Assembly (NCBI RefSeq): GCF_014196745.1
Contig: NZ_JACIEH010000002.1
Span: 620,383-684,382 of the forward strand
DNA length: 64,000 nt
Reading direction: 5' to 3'
Source of the DNA: Sphingomonas kyeonggiensis
GTDB lineage: Bacteria > Pseudomonadota > Alphaproteobacteria > Sphingomonadales > Sphingomonadaceae
Below the pieces are notes generated by a model. The model was not told where the DNA came from and did not search any database. It saw nothing but the letters and a program-made list of their open reading frames with translations. Shown here piece by piece: positions 50,050-57,939 of this stretch; within the stretch, counting starts at the first letter, position 1, and each line of letters begins with the position of its first letter. The translations under genes and the position numbers were made by a program.

Positions 50050-51351
50050 ATGTCCCCCTACAAGACTTCGCTTGCCGCCGGCAGCGCGCTGTTCGCGCTT
50101 CTCGGCTTCTCTCAGGCTGCCCATGCCCAGGCCTTCTACCTCCAGGAACAGTCCGCCCGCGGCGCAGGCCGCGCCTTCTCGGGTGAGGCGGCCGACACCG
50201 GCTCGGCCTCGATCTGGTGGAACCCCGCCGCGATCGGCGGCCTCGAGGACGGGGACGCGACGATCTCCGCATCGGTGATCCTGCCGCGCGGCGAAGTCGT
50301 CGACAGCGGCACGCTGATCGTCCGCCCCGGCCAGCCGGCCGCGCCGATCGGCGGCAACGGCGTCACCCGCAATCCGATCAACAACGGCGTGCTCCCCTCG
50401 GGTGCCATCGCGATTCCGATCACCAACCGCATCGCCTTCGGCGTGTCGGTCACGTCGCCGTTCAGCTTCACCACCGATTATCCGGCCGACAGCTGGGCGC
50501 GCTACAGCGCCGACAAGACCCGGCTGCGCACGATCGACATCCAGCCCACCGTCGCCATCGCGCCGACCGACTGGCTGCGCCTCGGTATCGGCCTCAATGT
50601 CGAATACACCGAAGCGAGCCTCGGCAATGCGCTGCCCAACCTCGCGGCGACGCTGCCCGACGGGCACCAGGAGCTCAAGGGCCATGGCTGGGATACCGGC
50701 TGGAGCGCCGGTGCGCAGGTTCACACCGGTCCGATCACCCTGGGCCTGAGCTACAAGTCCTCGATCGAGCATAACCTGACCGGCGATCTCGCGATCACCG
50801 GCCTGGTCGGCCCGTTGGCCACCTCGAACCTCCAGCTTTCGAATGTCTCGGCGCGCTTCTTCACCCCGTCGCAGGCGATCGGTGCGGTGCGCTTTGCCGC
50901 GACGAACAAGCTGACGCTCAACGCCCAGGTGATCCGCTATGGCTGGGACAAGTTCGACGCGATCCGCCTCGGAGTGCCGCTCAACACCGCGATCCCGGAG
51001 AATTACCGCACGAGTTGGAGCTATGCGGGCGGCCTCGACTATGCGGTCTCGCCCAAGCTGACGGTGCGCGCCGGCGTCCAGCGTGCGCTGACCCCGACCC
51101 AGGACGGCGAGCGTGATGCCCGTGTGCCGGATTCCGATCGCTGGAATTTCGGTCTGGGCGGCAGCTACGCGGCGAGCCGGAAGCTCGCGTTCGATCTCGC
51201 GGCGAACTATGTGACCTTTGCCGATGCGCCGATCGACCGCGTGACGGCGGCCTATGCGGGCACTGCCGCGCAGACGCCGATCCTCACCAATGGCGAGCTG
51301 CGCAACGCCAGTGCGGTGGTGCTCACCGCCGGGGCGCGGCTGAAGTTCTGA
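50050..51351 (+). CDS. OmpP1/FadL-family outer-membrane porin
   Basis: Outer-membrane beta-barrel of 433 residues with a signal peptide ending QAAHAQ. The FadL N-terminal hatch is clear: AFYLQEQSARGAGRAFSGEA, ASIWWNPAAIGGLEDGDA. Repeated amphipathic strands follow and the protein ends in LTAGARLKF, with C-terminal Phe as in most barrels. FadL proteins take up long-chain fatty acids and other hydrophobic compounds. ATG 50050; the DUF2147 gene lies 56 bp upstream. Confidence 0.92.
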   Translation: MSPYKTSLAAGSALFALLGFSQAAHAQAFYLQEQSARGAGRAFSGEAADTGSASIWWNPAAIGGLEDGDATISASVILPRGEVVDSGTLIVRPGQPAAPIGGNGVTRNPINNGVLPSGAIAIPITNRIAFGVSVTSPFSFTTDYPADSWARYSADKTRLRTIDIQPTVAIAPTDWLRLGIGLNVEYTEASLGNALPNLAATLPDGHQELKGHGWDTGWSAGAQVHTGPITLGLSYKSSIEHNLTGDLAITGLVGPLATSNLQLSNVSARFFTPSQAIGAVRFAATNKLTLNAQVIRYGWDKFDAIRLGVPLNTAIPENYRTSWSYAGGLDYAVSPKLTVRAGVQRALTPTQDGERDARVPDSDRWNFGLGGSYAASRKLAFDLAANYVTFADAPIDRVTAAYAGTAAQTPILTNGELRNASAVVLTAGARLKF

Positions 51352-51382
51352 ACCGATCTGAAGGATCGCGGGGAAGCGGCGC

Positions 51383-52456
51383 TCAGGCGCGCTTCTTCGC
51401 GATCTTCAGGACGTAGCTGATCACTTCCGCCACCGCCGCATAATGCTCCACCGGGATCGGGCGATCCAGGTCGGCGCTGGCATAGAGGGCGCGGGCGAGG
51501 GGGCGGTTCTCGACGAGCGGGATGTTGTTCTCGGTCGCGATCTCGCGGATCTTGAGCGCGATCGCGTCGACGCCCTTCGCAACCACCACCGGGGCGGCCA
51601 TCTGGCCGTGATCGTACTGCAGCGCGACGGCATAGTGGGTCGGGTTGGTGATCACCACGCTCGCCTTGGGCACGTTCTGCATCATGCGGTTGCGCGAGCG
51701 CTGCATCTGGATCTGGCGGACCTTCGCCTTGATGTGCGGATCGCCCTCGCTCTGCTTGTGCTCGTCCTTGATCTCCTGGAGGCTCATGCGCATCCGCTTC
51801 ATGAAGGCGCGGCGCTGCCAGATGAAGTCGAACAGGGCGAGCGCACCCACCAGCATCGCGATCGGGCGCAGCATCGAATAGACGATGCCGTGCGCCGCGG
51901 TGCCCACCTGCTGCAGGTCGGCCCCCACCATGGAATCGATCGTGGCGGCATGGGGCCATGCCAGATATGCCGCCACGCCACCGATCAGGCAGAGCTTGGC
52001 GAGCGTCTTGGCGAACTCGACCATCGCCTGCTTGCCGAACAGGCGCTTGGCGCCGTTCACCGGATTGAGCTTCGACCATTTGGGCTTCACCCGGCTCCAG
52101 CTGAGCATCGGCCGGCCCTGCAGGATGCCTCCGATCAGCGCGATGCCGAACAGGGTGGCGAGGATCGGGAGCAGGGCATGGGCAACCGCGCTCATCACGC
52201 CGGTCGCGAAATCCTCCGCACCCTGCGGCTCCATCCGGAAATCGTCGGCACTGCCCCATAGCCGCACGAACAGCGTGCCCATCAGCTGGAGCGTATAGAC
52301 GCCCATGCCGCCCATCACGACGAGCATGCCGATGAACATCGCGGCATGCTTCATCTCGGGGGCCATGGGTACGTCGCCCTTCTCGCGGGCGTCCTCCAGC
52401 TTCTTGTCTGTTGGGTCGTGTGTCTTGTCTTCCTGGTCGCCGCCGCCGGACATCAC
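51383..52456 (-). CDS. flhB: Flagellar export switch protein FlhB
   Basis: Export-apparatus membrane protein of 357 residues. The N-terminal charged segment (DKTHDPTDKKLEDAREKGDV) and four membrane helices are followed by the cytoplasmic domain with the self-cleavage site NPTH in ASVVITNPTHYAVALQYDHG. FlhB cleavage switches export specificity with FliK. It overlaps fliR by 4 bp. Confidence 0.96.
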   Translation of the reverse strand: MMSGGGDQEDKTHDPTDKKLEDAREKGDVPMAPEMKHAAMFIGMLVVMGGMGVYTLQLMGTLFVRLWGSADDFRMEPQGAEDFATGVMSAVAHALLPILATLFGIALIGGILQGRPMLSWSRVKPKWSKLNPVNGAKRLFGKQAMVEFAKTLAKLCLIGGVAAYLAWPHAATIDSMVGADLQQVGTAAHGIVYSMLRPIAMLVGALALFDFIWQRRAFMKRMRMSLQEIKDEHKQSEGDPHIKAKVRQIQMQRSRNRMMQNVPKASVVITNPTHYAVALQYDHGQMAAPVVVAKGVDAIALKIREIATENNIPLVENRPLARALYASADLDRPIPVEHYAAVAEVISYVLKIAKKRA

Positions 52457-53211
52457 CAGCCTCCCTGCATCGCGTCACCCATCGCACCGGCGAAGAAGGT
52501 GAGCATGGTGCCGAGGGTGGCGGCGGTCAGGCTGAGGCCGAGCAGCAGGTTGAGCGGCTGGGCGATGAAGAAGACCTGGATGGCGGGAGCGACGCGTGCG
52601 GAGACGCCGAGCGCGACGTTGAAGACGATGCCGTAGATGAGGAGCGGCGCGGCCAGGCTGACGCCGAGCATCATCGAGCGGGTGATCGCCTCGACCGCGA
52701 GCATCGCGAAATCATGGGCCGGCGGCATGCCACCGACCGGGAAGCTCTGATAGCTGTGGACGATCGCGCCCAGCCAGAGATGATGGACCTGCATGCCCAT
52801 GCAGACCAGCGCAGCCGCCATCGCGACGAACTTGGAGAGCATCGGCGCGCTGCCGCTCTGCGCGGGATCGAAGATCACTGCGGAGGTCAGGCCGATCTGG
52901 GTCGAGATGATCGAGCCCGCCATCGAGACGGCGAAGAAGAGGATCTTGACGATCATGCCCATCGCCAGGCCGGTCATCAGCTCGGCGACCAGTATGGCGG
53001 GCAGGGCCGCGCCGGATTCCACCACCGCGCGGGCAGGCGCGCCGACCAGGCCGTACATCGCCGACGAAAGCCCGAAGGCGATCAGCAGCCGGATGCGGCC
53101 GGGGATCGCCTCGTCGCCGAAGACGGGCAGCAGCATGAGCACTGCGCCGACCCGGGCGAAGACGATGAAGAAGGCCGAGGCCTGCAGGGCGAGATCGGGT
53201 GGAAGCGTCAT
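52453..53211 (-). CDS. fliR: Flagellar export protein FliR
   Basis: Hydrophobic protein of 252 residues with several membrane helices and FliR segments (LQASAFFIVFARVGAVLMLL, IPGRIRLLIAFGLSSAMYGL, VKILFFAVSMAGSIISTQIG, MLGVSLAAPLLIYGIVFNVA). It overlaps fliQ and flhB by 4 bp each. Confidence 0.94.
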   Translation of the reverse strand: MTLPPDLALQASAFFIVFARVGAVLMLLPVFGDEAIPGRIRLLIAFGLSSAMYGLVGAPARAVVESGAALPAILVAELMTGLAMGMIVKILFFAVSMAGSIISTQIGLTSAVIFDPAQSGSAPMLSKFVAMAAALVCMGMQVHHLWLGAIVHSYQSFPVGGMPPAHDFAMLAVEAITRSMMLGVSLAAPLLIYGIVFNVALGVSARVAPAIQVFFIAQPLNLLLGLSLTAATLGTMLTFFAGAMGDAMQGGW

Positions 53212-53474
53212 CCGCCGGTCACGATCAGGCCGCTGATCTTGGTCATGAAGTCGTTCAGGGCCGCGCCGATCGTCGGCAGCATCAACAGCAGCACCAGCCC
53301 CATCGCCAGAAGCTTGGGGACGAAGGTGAGCGTGGTTTCCTGGATCTGCGTCAGCGCCTGGAGCAGGCCGATGATGGTGCCCACGATCAGCGAGGTCAGC
53401 AGCAGCGGACCCGCGACGGTGAGCACCAGCATCAGCGCGCTCTGCGCCAATTGCATGACCTGCGACGGCAGCAT
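53208..53474 (-). CDS. fliQ: Flagellar export protein FliQ
   Basis: Small membrane protein of 88 residues with two helices (SALMLVLTVAGPLLLTSLIV, LLAMGLVLLLMLPTIGAALN) joined by GLLQALTQIQETTLTFVPKL, the FliQ signature. It starts 5 bp after fliE. Confidence 0.94.
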   Translation of the reverse strand: MLPSQVMQLAQSALMLVLTVAGPLLLTSLIVGTIIGLLQALTQIQETTLTFVPKLLAMGLVLLLMLPTIGAALNDFMTKISGLIVTGG

Positions 53475-53479
53475 CGTGG

Positions 53480-53797
53480 TTAGATCTGCATCCGCATGAT
53501 GTCGGAATACGCGTTCACCACGCGGTCGCGCACGGCGACCATCGTGTCGAGCGCGGTCTCGGCGGCGCCGATCGCGGTGACCACGTCGATCAGGTCGCCC
53601 TTGCCGGCAACCTGCTGGGCCGAGGCCTTTTCGGCGGTGCGAAGCTGGTCGGCAGTGCCGGTGACCATGTCCTCGACCATCGCGCCGAACCCGCCGGCGC
53701 TGCCGCCCGACTTGATCGGGTCGGTCTTGCTGTTGGTACCGCCAATGCCGGCGACGCGGCCATAGGCCGACATCGCATCAAGTGCTCCGATGGACAT
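53480..53797 (-). CDS. fliE: Hook-basal body complex protein FliE
   Basis: Rod adaptor of 105 residues that links the MS-ring to the rod. The C-terminal half is diagnostic: DLIDVVTAIGAAETALDTMV and RDRVVNAYSDIMRMQI. It follows flgC by 12 bp. Confidence 0.9.
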   Translation of the reverse strand: MSIGALDAMSAYGRVAGIGGTNSKTDPIKSGGSAGGFGAMVEDMVTGTADQLRTAEKASAQQVAGKGDLIDVVTAIGAAETALDTMVAVRDRVVNAYSDIMRMQI

Positions 53798-53809
53798 TCC
53801 CTGTATCCT

Positions 53810-54217
53810 TTACTTGAGGAGATCGATGGTGCGCATCGTCAGGCTCTTGGCGGCCTCGATGGCATTGAGATTGGCTTCGTAGCTGCGCTGCGCCGCCTTC
53901 ATGTCGGCCGTTTCGATCAGGCCGTTGACGTTGGGCTTGAGGACGTAGCCGTCCTTGTCCGCGGCCGGGTGGCCGGGCTGATAGACCTTGGTGAAGTCCG
54001 ACTTGTCGTTCTCGATCGCCTTGACCTTCACGCCCATGCCGCCGCTCGAGCGATCGACCTCGGCCTTGAAGCTGGCGACGCGGCGGCGATAGGGATCGCC
54101 GCCCGGCGTATCGGCAACCGAGTCCTGGTTGGCCAGATTCTCCGCGATCACGCGCATGCGCAGCGACTGCGCGCGCAGGCCCGAGGCAGAGATGCCGAGC
54201 GAGGTCTTGAGGTCCAT
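53810..54217 (-). CDS. flgC: Proximal rod protein FlgC
   Basis: Rod protein of 135 residues: GISASGLRAQSLRMRVIAEN, LANQDSVADTPGGDPYRRRV, then HPAADKDGYVLKPNVNGLIE and MKAAQRSYEANLNAIEAAKS at the C terminus. First gene of flgC-fliE-fliQ-fliR-flhB. Confidence 0.94.
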   Translation of the reverse strand: MDLKTSLGISASGLRAQSLRMRVIAENLANQDSVADTPGGDPYRRRVASFKAEVDRSSGGMGVKVKAIENDKSDFTKVYQPGHPAADKDGYVLKPNVNGLIETADMKAAQRSYEANLNAIEAAKSLTMRTIDLLK

Positions 54218-54256
54218 GATCGTCCTTCCCGAAGGCCCCGCAGGGCCGTTTCCTCC

Positions 54257-54262
54257 ATTGTA
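54257..54262 (-). promoter_or_regulatory. Flagellar-type -10 box before flgC (TGCCTACAATGGA)
   Basis: Reverse-strand TACAAT 40 bp before flgC, abutting the palindrome at 54263, so the two could not be bound at once. Confidence 0.45.
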
Positions 54263-54275
54263 GGCAAAAATTGCC
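54263..54275. promoter_or_regulatory. GGCAA-N3-TTGCC palindrome
   Basis: GGCAAAAATTGCC, perfect arms, between divergent flgC and fliN2. Confidence 0.62.
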
Positions 54276-54307
54276 GGGGTGGTCGCAGGGCACGGAAAAA
54301 AGGTTCC

Positions 54308-54313
54308 TATAAG
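54308..54313 (+). promoter_or_regulatory. Flagellar-type -10 box (TTCCTATAAGTCA)
   Basis: Forward TATAAG 21 bp before the second fliN-like gene. Confidence 0.5.
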
Positions 54314-54333
54314 TCATCCAGAAAGGAACACGC

Positions 54334-54570
54334 ATGTCAGTGCTCGAAGGAATTATGGTCGAGATGTCGATCGTGCTGGGCTCGGCCAATGTGCCGATCC
54401 GCCAGGTTCTGCAGATGAGCCGCGGCGCGATGATCCCGCTGGAAAGCAGCCAGGACGATCCCTCGCTCGTGTACGTGAATGACGAGCTGGTCGCGAAGGG
54501 CGTGGTCCTGGTCGATGGCGAAGTGATGTCGCTCGAGATCACCGAACTCGTGAAGAAGCAGCGCCACTAA
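54334..54570 (+). CDS. Second FliN/SpoA-domain protein
   Basis: Protein of 78 residues, almost only a SpoA domain (VEMSIVLGSANVPIRQVLQM, AMIPLESSQDDPSLVYVNDE, LVAKGVVLVDGEVMSLEITE). ATG 54334 follows AGAAAGGAACACGC. It leads fliN2-fliO-fliP. In Salmonella fliN precedes fliO too, so this copy has the usual gene order, while the longer FliN at 39159 has the usual length. Both may build the C-ring. Confidence 0.88.
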   Translation: MSVLEGIMVEMSIVLGSANVPIRQVLQMSRGAMIPLESSQDDPSLVYVNDELVAKGVVLVDGEVMSLEITELVKKQRH

Positions 54571-55175
54571 TGGATATCCTGTCGATGCTGCGCACCATCG
54601 GTGCGCTCGGAATGGTGCTCGGCATGCTCGCCGGCGCCCTGTGGTTCGTGAAGCGCTATGACGTGAAGCTGCCGGGCCGGGTGACCAACTCGCGCCGCAA
54701 GCGGATCGAGATCGTCGAGCGCCTGTCGGTCGATGCCAAGCGCTCGGTCGCGCTGATCCGCCGCGACGGCATGGAGCATCTCGTGATGTTCGGCCCCGAG
54801 GGACAGTCGACGATCGAGACCGGCATCGCCGCGCCCGTGCCCGTCGAGCCGGAGGTGGCAAAGGAGCCGGAGCCGGTCGCGAACCTCGCCGAGGATCTCG
54901 CGGCGCTGCGCGGCAACTTCGCCAAGCTGGTCGAGCTGCCCAGAAAGATCGACCTGCCCAAGATCGAGCTCCCCAAGATCGAGCTTCCGACGAAGTTCGA
55001 GCTGCCGGCCGCCGTGCGCCGCGCCGCCAAGACGCCGGTTGCCGCCAAGGTGCGCCCGGCCAATGTCGTCGCCGCAGCCGCCCAGCAGCCGCCGCGTGCC
55101 CCGAAGCGGGTTCGCGAGCAGCGCAACACCACGCGGTGGAACCGCGCAGCGGTCCGGGCCGCACTCGATGCGTAA
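54570..55175 (+). CDS. fliO: Flagellar biosynthesis protein FliO
   Basis: Protein of 201 residues with one N-terminal helix (IGALGMVLGMLAGALWFVKR) and the FliO domain (RIEIVERLSVDAKRSVALIR, RDGMEHLVMFGPEGQSTIET). The C-terminal half is unusual: a KIDLPKIELPKIELP repeat and a basic tail. It overlaps the fliN2 stop by one base and fliP by 8 bp. FliO helps assemble FliP. Confidence 0.88.
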   Translation: MDILSMLRTIGALGMVLGMLAGALWFVKRYDVKLPGRVTNSRRKRIEIVERLSVDAKRSVALIRRDGMEHLVMFGPEGQSTIETGIAAPVPVEPEVAKEPEPVANLAEDLAALRGNFAKLVELPRKIDLPKIELPKIELPTKFELPAAVRRAAKTPVAAKVRPANVVAAAAQQPPRAPKRVREQRNTTRWNRAAVRAALDA

Positions 55176-55914
55176 GCTCCTCGCGGCGCTGGTCGTCGCA
55201 CTCGTCCTCCTGCCGGCTGAGGCTTTCGCCCAGTCCAAGGGGACGACGATCAACATCGGCGGTGCCGGCACCGGCGCGGATGGCGCGCTGTCGGCCAAGG
55301 CCATCCAGCTGGTGCTGATGCTGACGGTGCTCAGCCTGGCCCCGGGCCTGCTGATGACCGTCACCAGCTTCACCCGCATGGTGGTGGCGCTGTCGCTGCT
55401 GCGCACCGGCATCGGCGCGCCCGGCGTGCCGCCCAACCCGGTGATCATCAGCCTGGCGCTGTTCCTCAGCTTCTTCGTGATGGCGCCGACCTTCAACAAG
55501 GCATGGGAACAGGGCGTCGATCCCTATACCAAGGGCAAGATCACCGAGCAGGTCGCCTTCGAGCGGACCGCCGAGCCCTTCAAGAAGTTCATGCTCAGCC
55601 AGGTGCGGGACAGCGATCTCAAGCTGTTCGCCGATCTGGGGGGCAAGCCGATCCAGAACCGTGCCGAGACGCCGCTGACCACGCTGGCGCCGGCCTTCAT
55701 GATCTCGGAGCTGCGCCGCGCCTTCGAGATCGGCTTCCTGCTGCTGCTGCCGTTCCTGGTCATCGACCTGGCGGTGTCGGCGGTGCTGATGGCGATGGGC
55801 ATGATGATGCTGCCGCCACCAACGATATCCCTGCCGATGAAGATCATCTTCTTCGTGCTGGTGGATGGCTGGGCGCTGGTCGCCGGGTCGCTGGTCAAGA
55901 GCTTCGCGACATAG
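55168..55914 (+). CDS. fliP: Flagellar export protein FliP
   Basis: Export-gate protein of 248 residues with a cleavable signal (RKLLAALVVALVLLPAEAFA) and FliP signatures (VTSFTRMVVALSLLRTGIGA, LFLSFFVMAPTFNKAWEQGV, PAFMISELRRAFEIGFLLLL, VLMAMGMMMLPPPTISLPMK). ATG 55168 lies within the end of fliO. Last gene of its operon. Confidence 0.96.
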   Translation: MRKLLAALVVALVLLPAEAFAQSKGTTINIGGAGTGADGALSAKAIQLVLMLTVLSLAPGLLMTVTSFTRMVVALSLLRTGIGAPGVPPNPVIISLALFLSFFVMAPTFNKAWEQGVDPYTKGKITEQVAFERTAEPFKKFMLSQVRDSDLKLFADLGGKPIQNRAETPLTTLAPAFMISELRRAFEIGFLLLLPFLVIDLAVSAVLMAMGMMMLPPPTISLPMKIIFFVLVDGWALVAGSLVKSFAT

Positions 55915-55940
55915 CGCGGAGCGGCCAAAGTTCAGGGAAG

Positions 55941-55974
55941 AAGGGCGGGTGCCGGGGGGCGCCCGCCCTTTTTG
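55941..55974 (+). terminator. Terminator after fliP
   Basis: AAGGGCGGG-stem with CCCGCCCTT then TTTT. Confidence 0.88.
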
Positions 55975-56000
55975 CTATGCGGAAGGCGAGGGCGCCTCGA

Positions 56001-56369
56001 TCATGCTGCCGGCGGTGCGAACACGCGCAGCCGATGCCCATCGGGATCGCTCGCGACGAAGGTAGTGCCGAAGTTCATTGCAGTCGGCGGCTGGAGGATG
56101 CGCAGGCCGCGCCCCGCCCAGTCGGCATGGGTTGCCTCGACCGCCGCCTTGTCGGCCACGGCAAAGGCGATCTCGCTGGCGCCGGATTGGCCGCTCGCCG
56201 GCTCGACGGTTTCCTTTCCCCACAGGCCCAGGGTGACGCCGTCGCGCAGGGGCAGCATGGTGAAACCCGGCCTCTGGTCGAGGATCGGGGTATCGAGCAG
56301 CGAGCTGTAGAAGGTTGCGCTCGCGGCAGCGTCTTCGACGTGCAGGAGCAGGAAGTTGAAATTCGGCAT
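56001..56369 (-). CDS. VOC/glyoxalase-like domain protein
   Basis: Small metalloenzyme-fold protein of 122 residues (FNFLLLHVEDAAASATFYSS, LLDTPILDQRPGFTMLPLRD, TTFVASDPDGHRLRVFAPPA). VOC proteins include glyoxalases and antibiotic-binding proteins; no specific function can be set. ATG 56369 follows AGGAGAAT. The gene lies downstream of the WYL regulator on the same strand, with an operator-like repeat between them. Confidence 0.82.
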   Translation of the reverse strand: MPNFNFLLLHVEDAAASATFYSSLLDTPILDQRPGFTMLPLRDGVTLGLWGKETVEPASGQSGASEIAFAVADKAAVEATHADWAGRGLRILQPPTAMNFGTTFVASDPDGHRLRVFAPPAA

Positions 56370-56434
56370 GGAAATTCTCCTCATATCGGCGGCACGCGGG
56401 AGCGGCGCCGGCAGGGGAGGCCTAGAAGAACATG

Positions 56435-56451
56435 CTGTCAGTTATTGTCAG
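56435..56451. promoter_or_regulatory. Operator-like repeat, copy 1
   Basis: CTGTCAGTTATTGTCAG, of the form CTGNCA-N5-TGNCAG, preceded by CATG. It lies between the WYL gene and the VOC gene and matches the site at 57179. Confidence 0.55.
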
Positions 56452-56454
56452 TAG

Positions 56455-57144
56455 TCATTGCTCAGGGATGCCGCGAAGGATGCGCCATTCCTTGAGCAGC
56501 ACGGCACGGCGGCGTGGATAGCGCTCTGACGACGTCTCCAGTGCCGCGATGCGGTCGCATCTGAAATGGCGATAGCCGTCGCGCAGCTCGCACCAGGCGA
56601 CGATGACCCGCACGCGATCGAAAAAGGCCAGCGCAACCGGCCAGACCGTCCGCTGCGTCGCATTGCCATGCTCGTCGGCATAGTCGATCCGCAGCTTGCG
56701 CTCGGTGCGGATCGCCTGGCGGATCGCGGCGAGTTCGTGGTCGCCGACCGCGATGGGTTCGCCGGGGCCGATCAACAGGCCCGATGCATCGATTCCATAT
56801 TTGAGGTCATCGGGCAGCACGGCGCCGATCTTGGCCAGCACGTTGCGGGCCGCCTTGCCCAGTATCCCGTCGGCTCTATCCGATACCCAGCGCGAGCCGA
56901 GCACGAGCGCCTCGATTTCTTCCTCGGAGAACATCAGCGGCGGCAGCATGAAGCCCGGACGCAGGACATAGCCGATGCCCGCTTCGCCATCGATGTGCGC
57001 GCCCTGCGCCTTCAGGGTCTCGATGTCGCGATAGAGGGTGCGCAGGGAGATGCCGAGTTCCTCGGCCAGCACCGCGCCCGCGACGGCCCGGCGGTGTCGG
57101 CGCAGCACCTGGATCAGGTCGAGAAGGCGCTGTGCACGGGACAT
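56455..57144 (-). CDS. WYL-domain (YafY-type) transcriptional regulator
   Basis: Regulator of 229 residues. The N-terminal HTH is clear (RAVAGAVLAEELGISLRTLYRDIETL, about residues 19-44), then the wing QGAHIDGEAGIGYVLRPGFM. The WYL-type domain follows (RTERKLRIDYADEHGNATQR then RVIVAWCELRDGYRHFRCDR). YafY regulators often control a neighbouring VOC gene, as here. An inverted repeat before it at 57179 suggests autoregulation. Confidence 0.87.
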   Translation of the reverse strand: MSRAQRLLDLIQVLRRHRRAVAGAVLAEELGISLRTLYRDIETLKAQGAHIDGEAGIGYVLRPGFMLPPLMFSEEEIEALVLGSRWVSDRADGILGKAARNVLAKIGAVLPDDLKYGIDASGLLIGPGEPIAVGDHELAAIRQAIRTERKLRIDYADEHGNATQRTVWPVALAFFDRVRVIVAWCELRDGYRHFRCDRIAALETSSERYPRRRAVLLKEWRILRGIPEQ

Positions 57145-57178
57145 GGCTTGCTCTCACGGGATGGCGGAGAGAAGCATG

Positions 57179-57195
57179 CTGCCATAAATTGGCAG
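57179..57195. promoter_or_regulatory. Operator-like repeat, copy 2
   Basis: CTGCCA-TAAAT-TGGCAG, a perfect palindrome preceded by CATG, 35 bp before the WYL gene. Same layout as 56435-56451. Confidence 0.6.
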
Positions 57196-57233
57196 CGGGC
57201 GATATCCATTCGGATCGCCGGTCGGCCGAACGC

Positions 57234-57851
57234 TCAGCCGCGCGCGGCGGGACTGTCGAGCCAGGCCGAGAGCTCGGTATAGGAAATCGGATCGTGGAAG
57301 GCGACGCCGGCGAATTCGTCGTTGCTCCAGCGTGTGGTGCAGCGGCGCGTCGGCAGGCCCGGGATCATCAGGATCACCTCGCTGTCGGCGCGCAGGGTGC
57401 GCTGCAGGCGCAGGCAGGCGCCGCCCTGGGAGAGGTCGACGACGACGACATCGATCGAGCGGCCCAGCGAGTTGATCCGTGCCGGGATCTCGGCGGCGAA
57501 GCGCGGCGAGCGCGGGCGGACCGTCGCCGCCTCGATCTGCGGCTTGCCGAGGATCGCGTTGACGTCGGCCGGGGTGTCGAAGCGCACGCCGGCGCGGCCG
57601 CCCTTGGTCCAGGCGATCGCGCCCGTAAGCGTCTGGCCGCCGCGCAGCTCCACGCTGATCCGCATCGCCGGCAGCAGCGACGCGATCGTGTCGATCTGCA
57701 TGCCCTGCTCGGAGATGTTGCGGACGCGGCAGAGCTGGCCGGGATTGCCCTCGTGGCTGAGCTTGCCGACGAGGAGGGTGGCTACGGCCCGCGGGGCACG
57801 CTCGATCCACTCGTCGCGGGTCTCGGCTGCGCTGGCGGGGTTGGCTTCCAC
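57234..57851 (-). CDS. Tandem PilZ-domain protein
   Basis: Protein of 205 residues with two PilZ-like modules. The first has an Arg-rich start (WIERAPRAVATLLVGKL) and NISEQGM. The second has RSPRFAAEIPARINSLGRSI and VVVDLSQGGACLRL, close to the c-di-GMP motifs RxxxR and (D/N)xSxxG. It sits beside motB and fliL2 but has its own promoter region (CTATAGTATA near 57885-57894). A c-di-GMP-driven motility brake, like YcgR, is plausible but inferred. Confidence 0.82.
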   Translation of the reverse strand: MEANPASAAETRDEWIERAPRAVATLLVGKLSHEGNPGQLCRVRNISEQGMQIDTIASLLPAMRISVELRGGQTLTGAIAWTKGGRAGVRFDTPADVNAILGKPQIEAATVRPRSPRFAAEIPARINSLGRSIDVVVVDLSQGGACLRLQRTLRADSEVILMIPGLPTRRCTTRWSNDEFAGVAFHDPISYTELSAWLDSPAARG

Positions 57852-57939
57852 GTTGTCCTCGATCGAAGTTGCGGGGTTCTTCGTATACTATAGCAGCGCG
57901 ACCGGCCGGGCCGGGCGTTAACCACATAAAATACGTAGT

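Noticed and set aside
17637..54275. GGCAA palindromes as sigma-54 -24/-12 promoters
   Set aside because: The GG to GC spacing is 8 bases, not 10, and arms are symmetric, which suits a protein-binding site.
13028..54313. YCYTATAAT boxes as FliA (sigma-28) promoters
   Set aside because: No TAAA element at the right distance and no CCGATAA; the box is closer to a sigma-70 -10.
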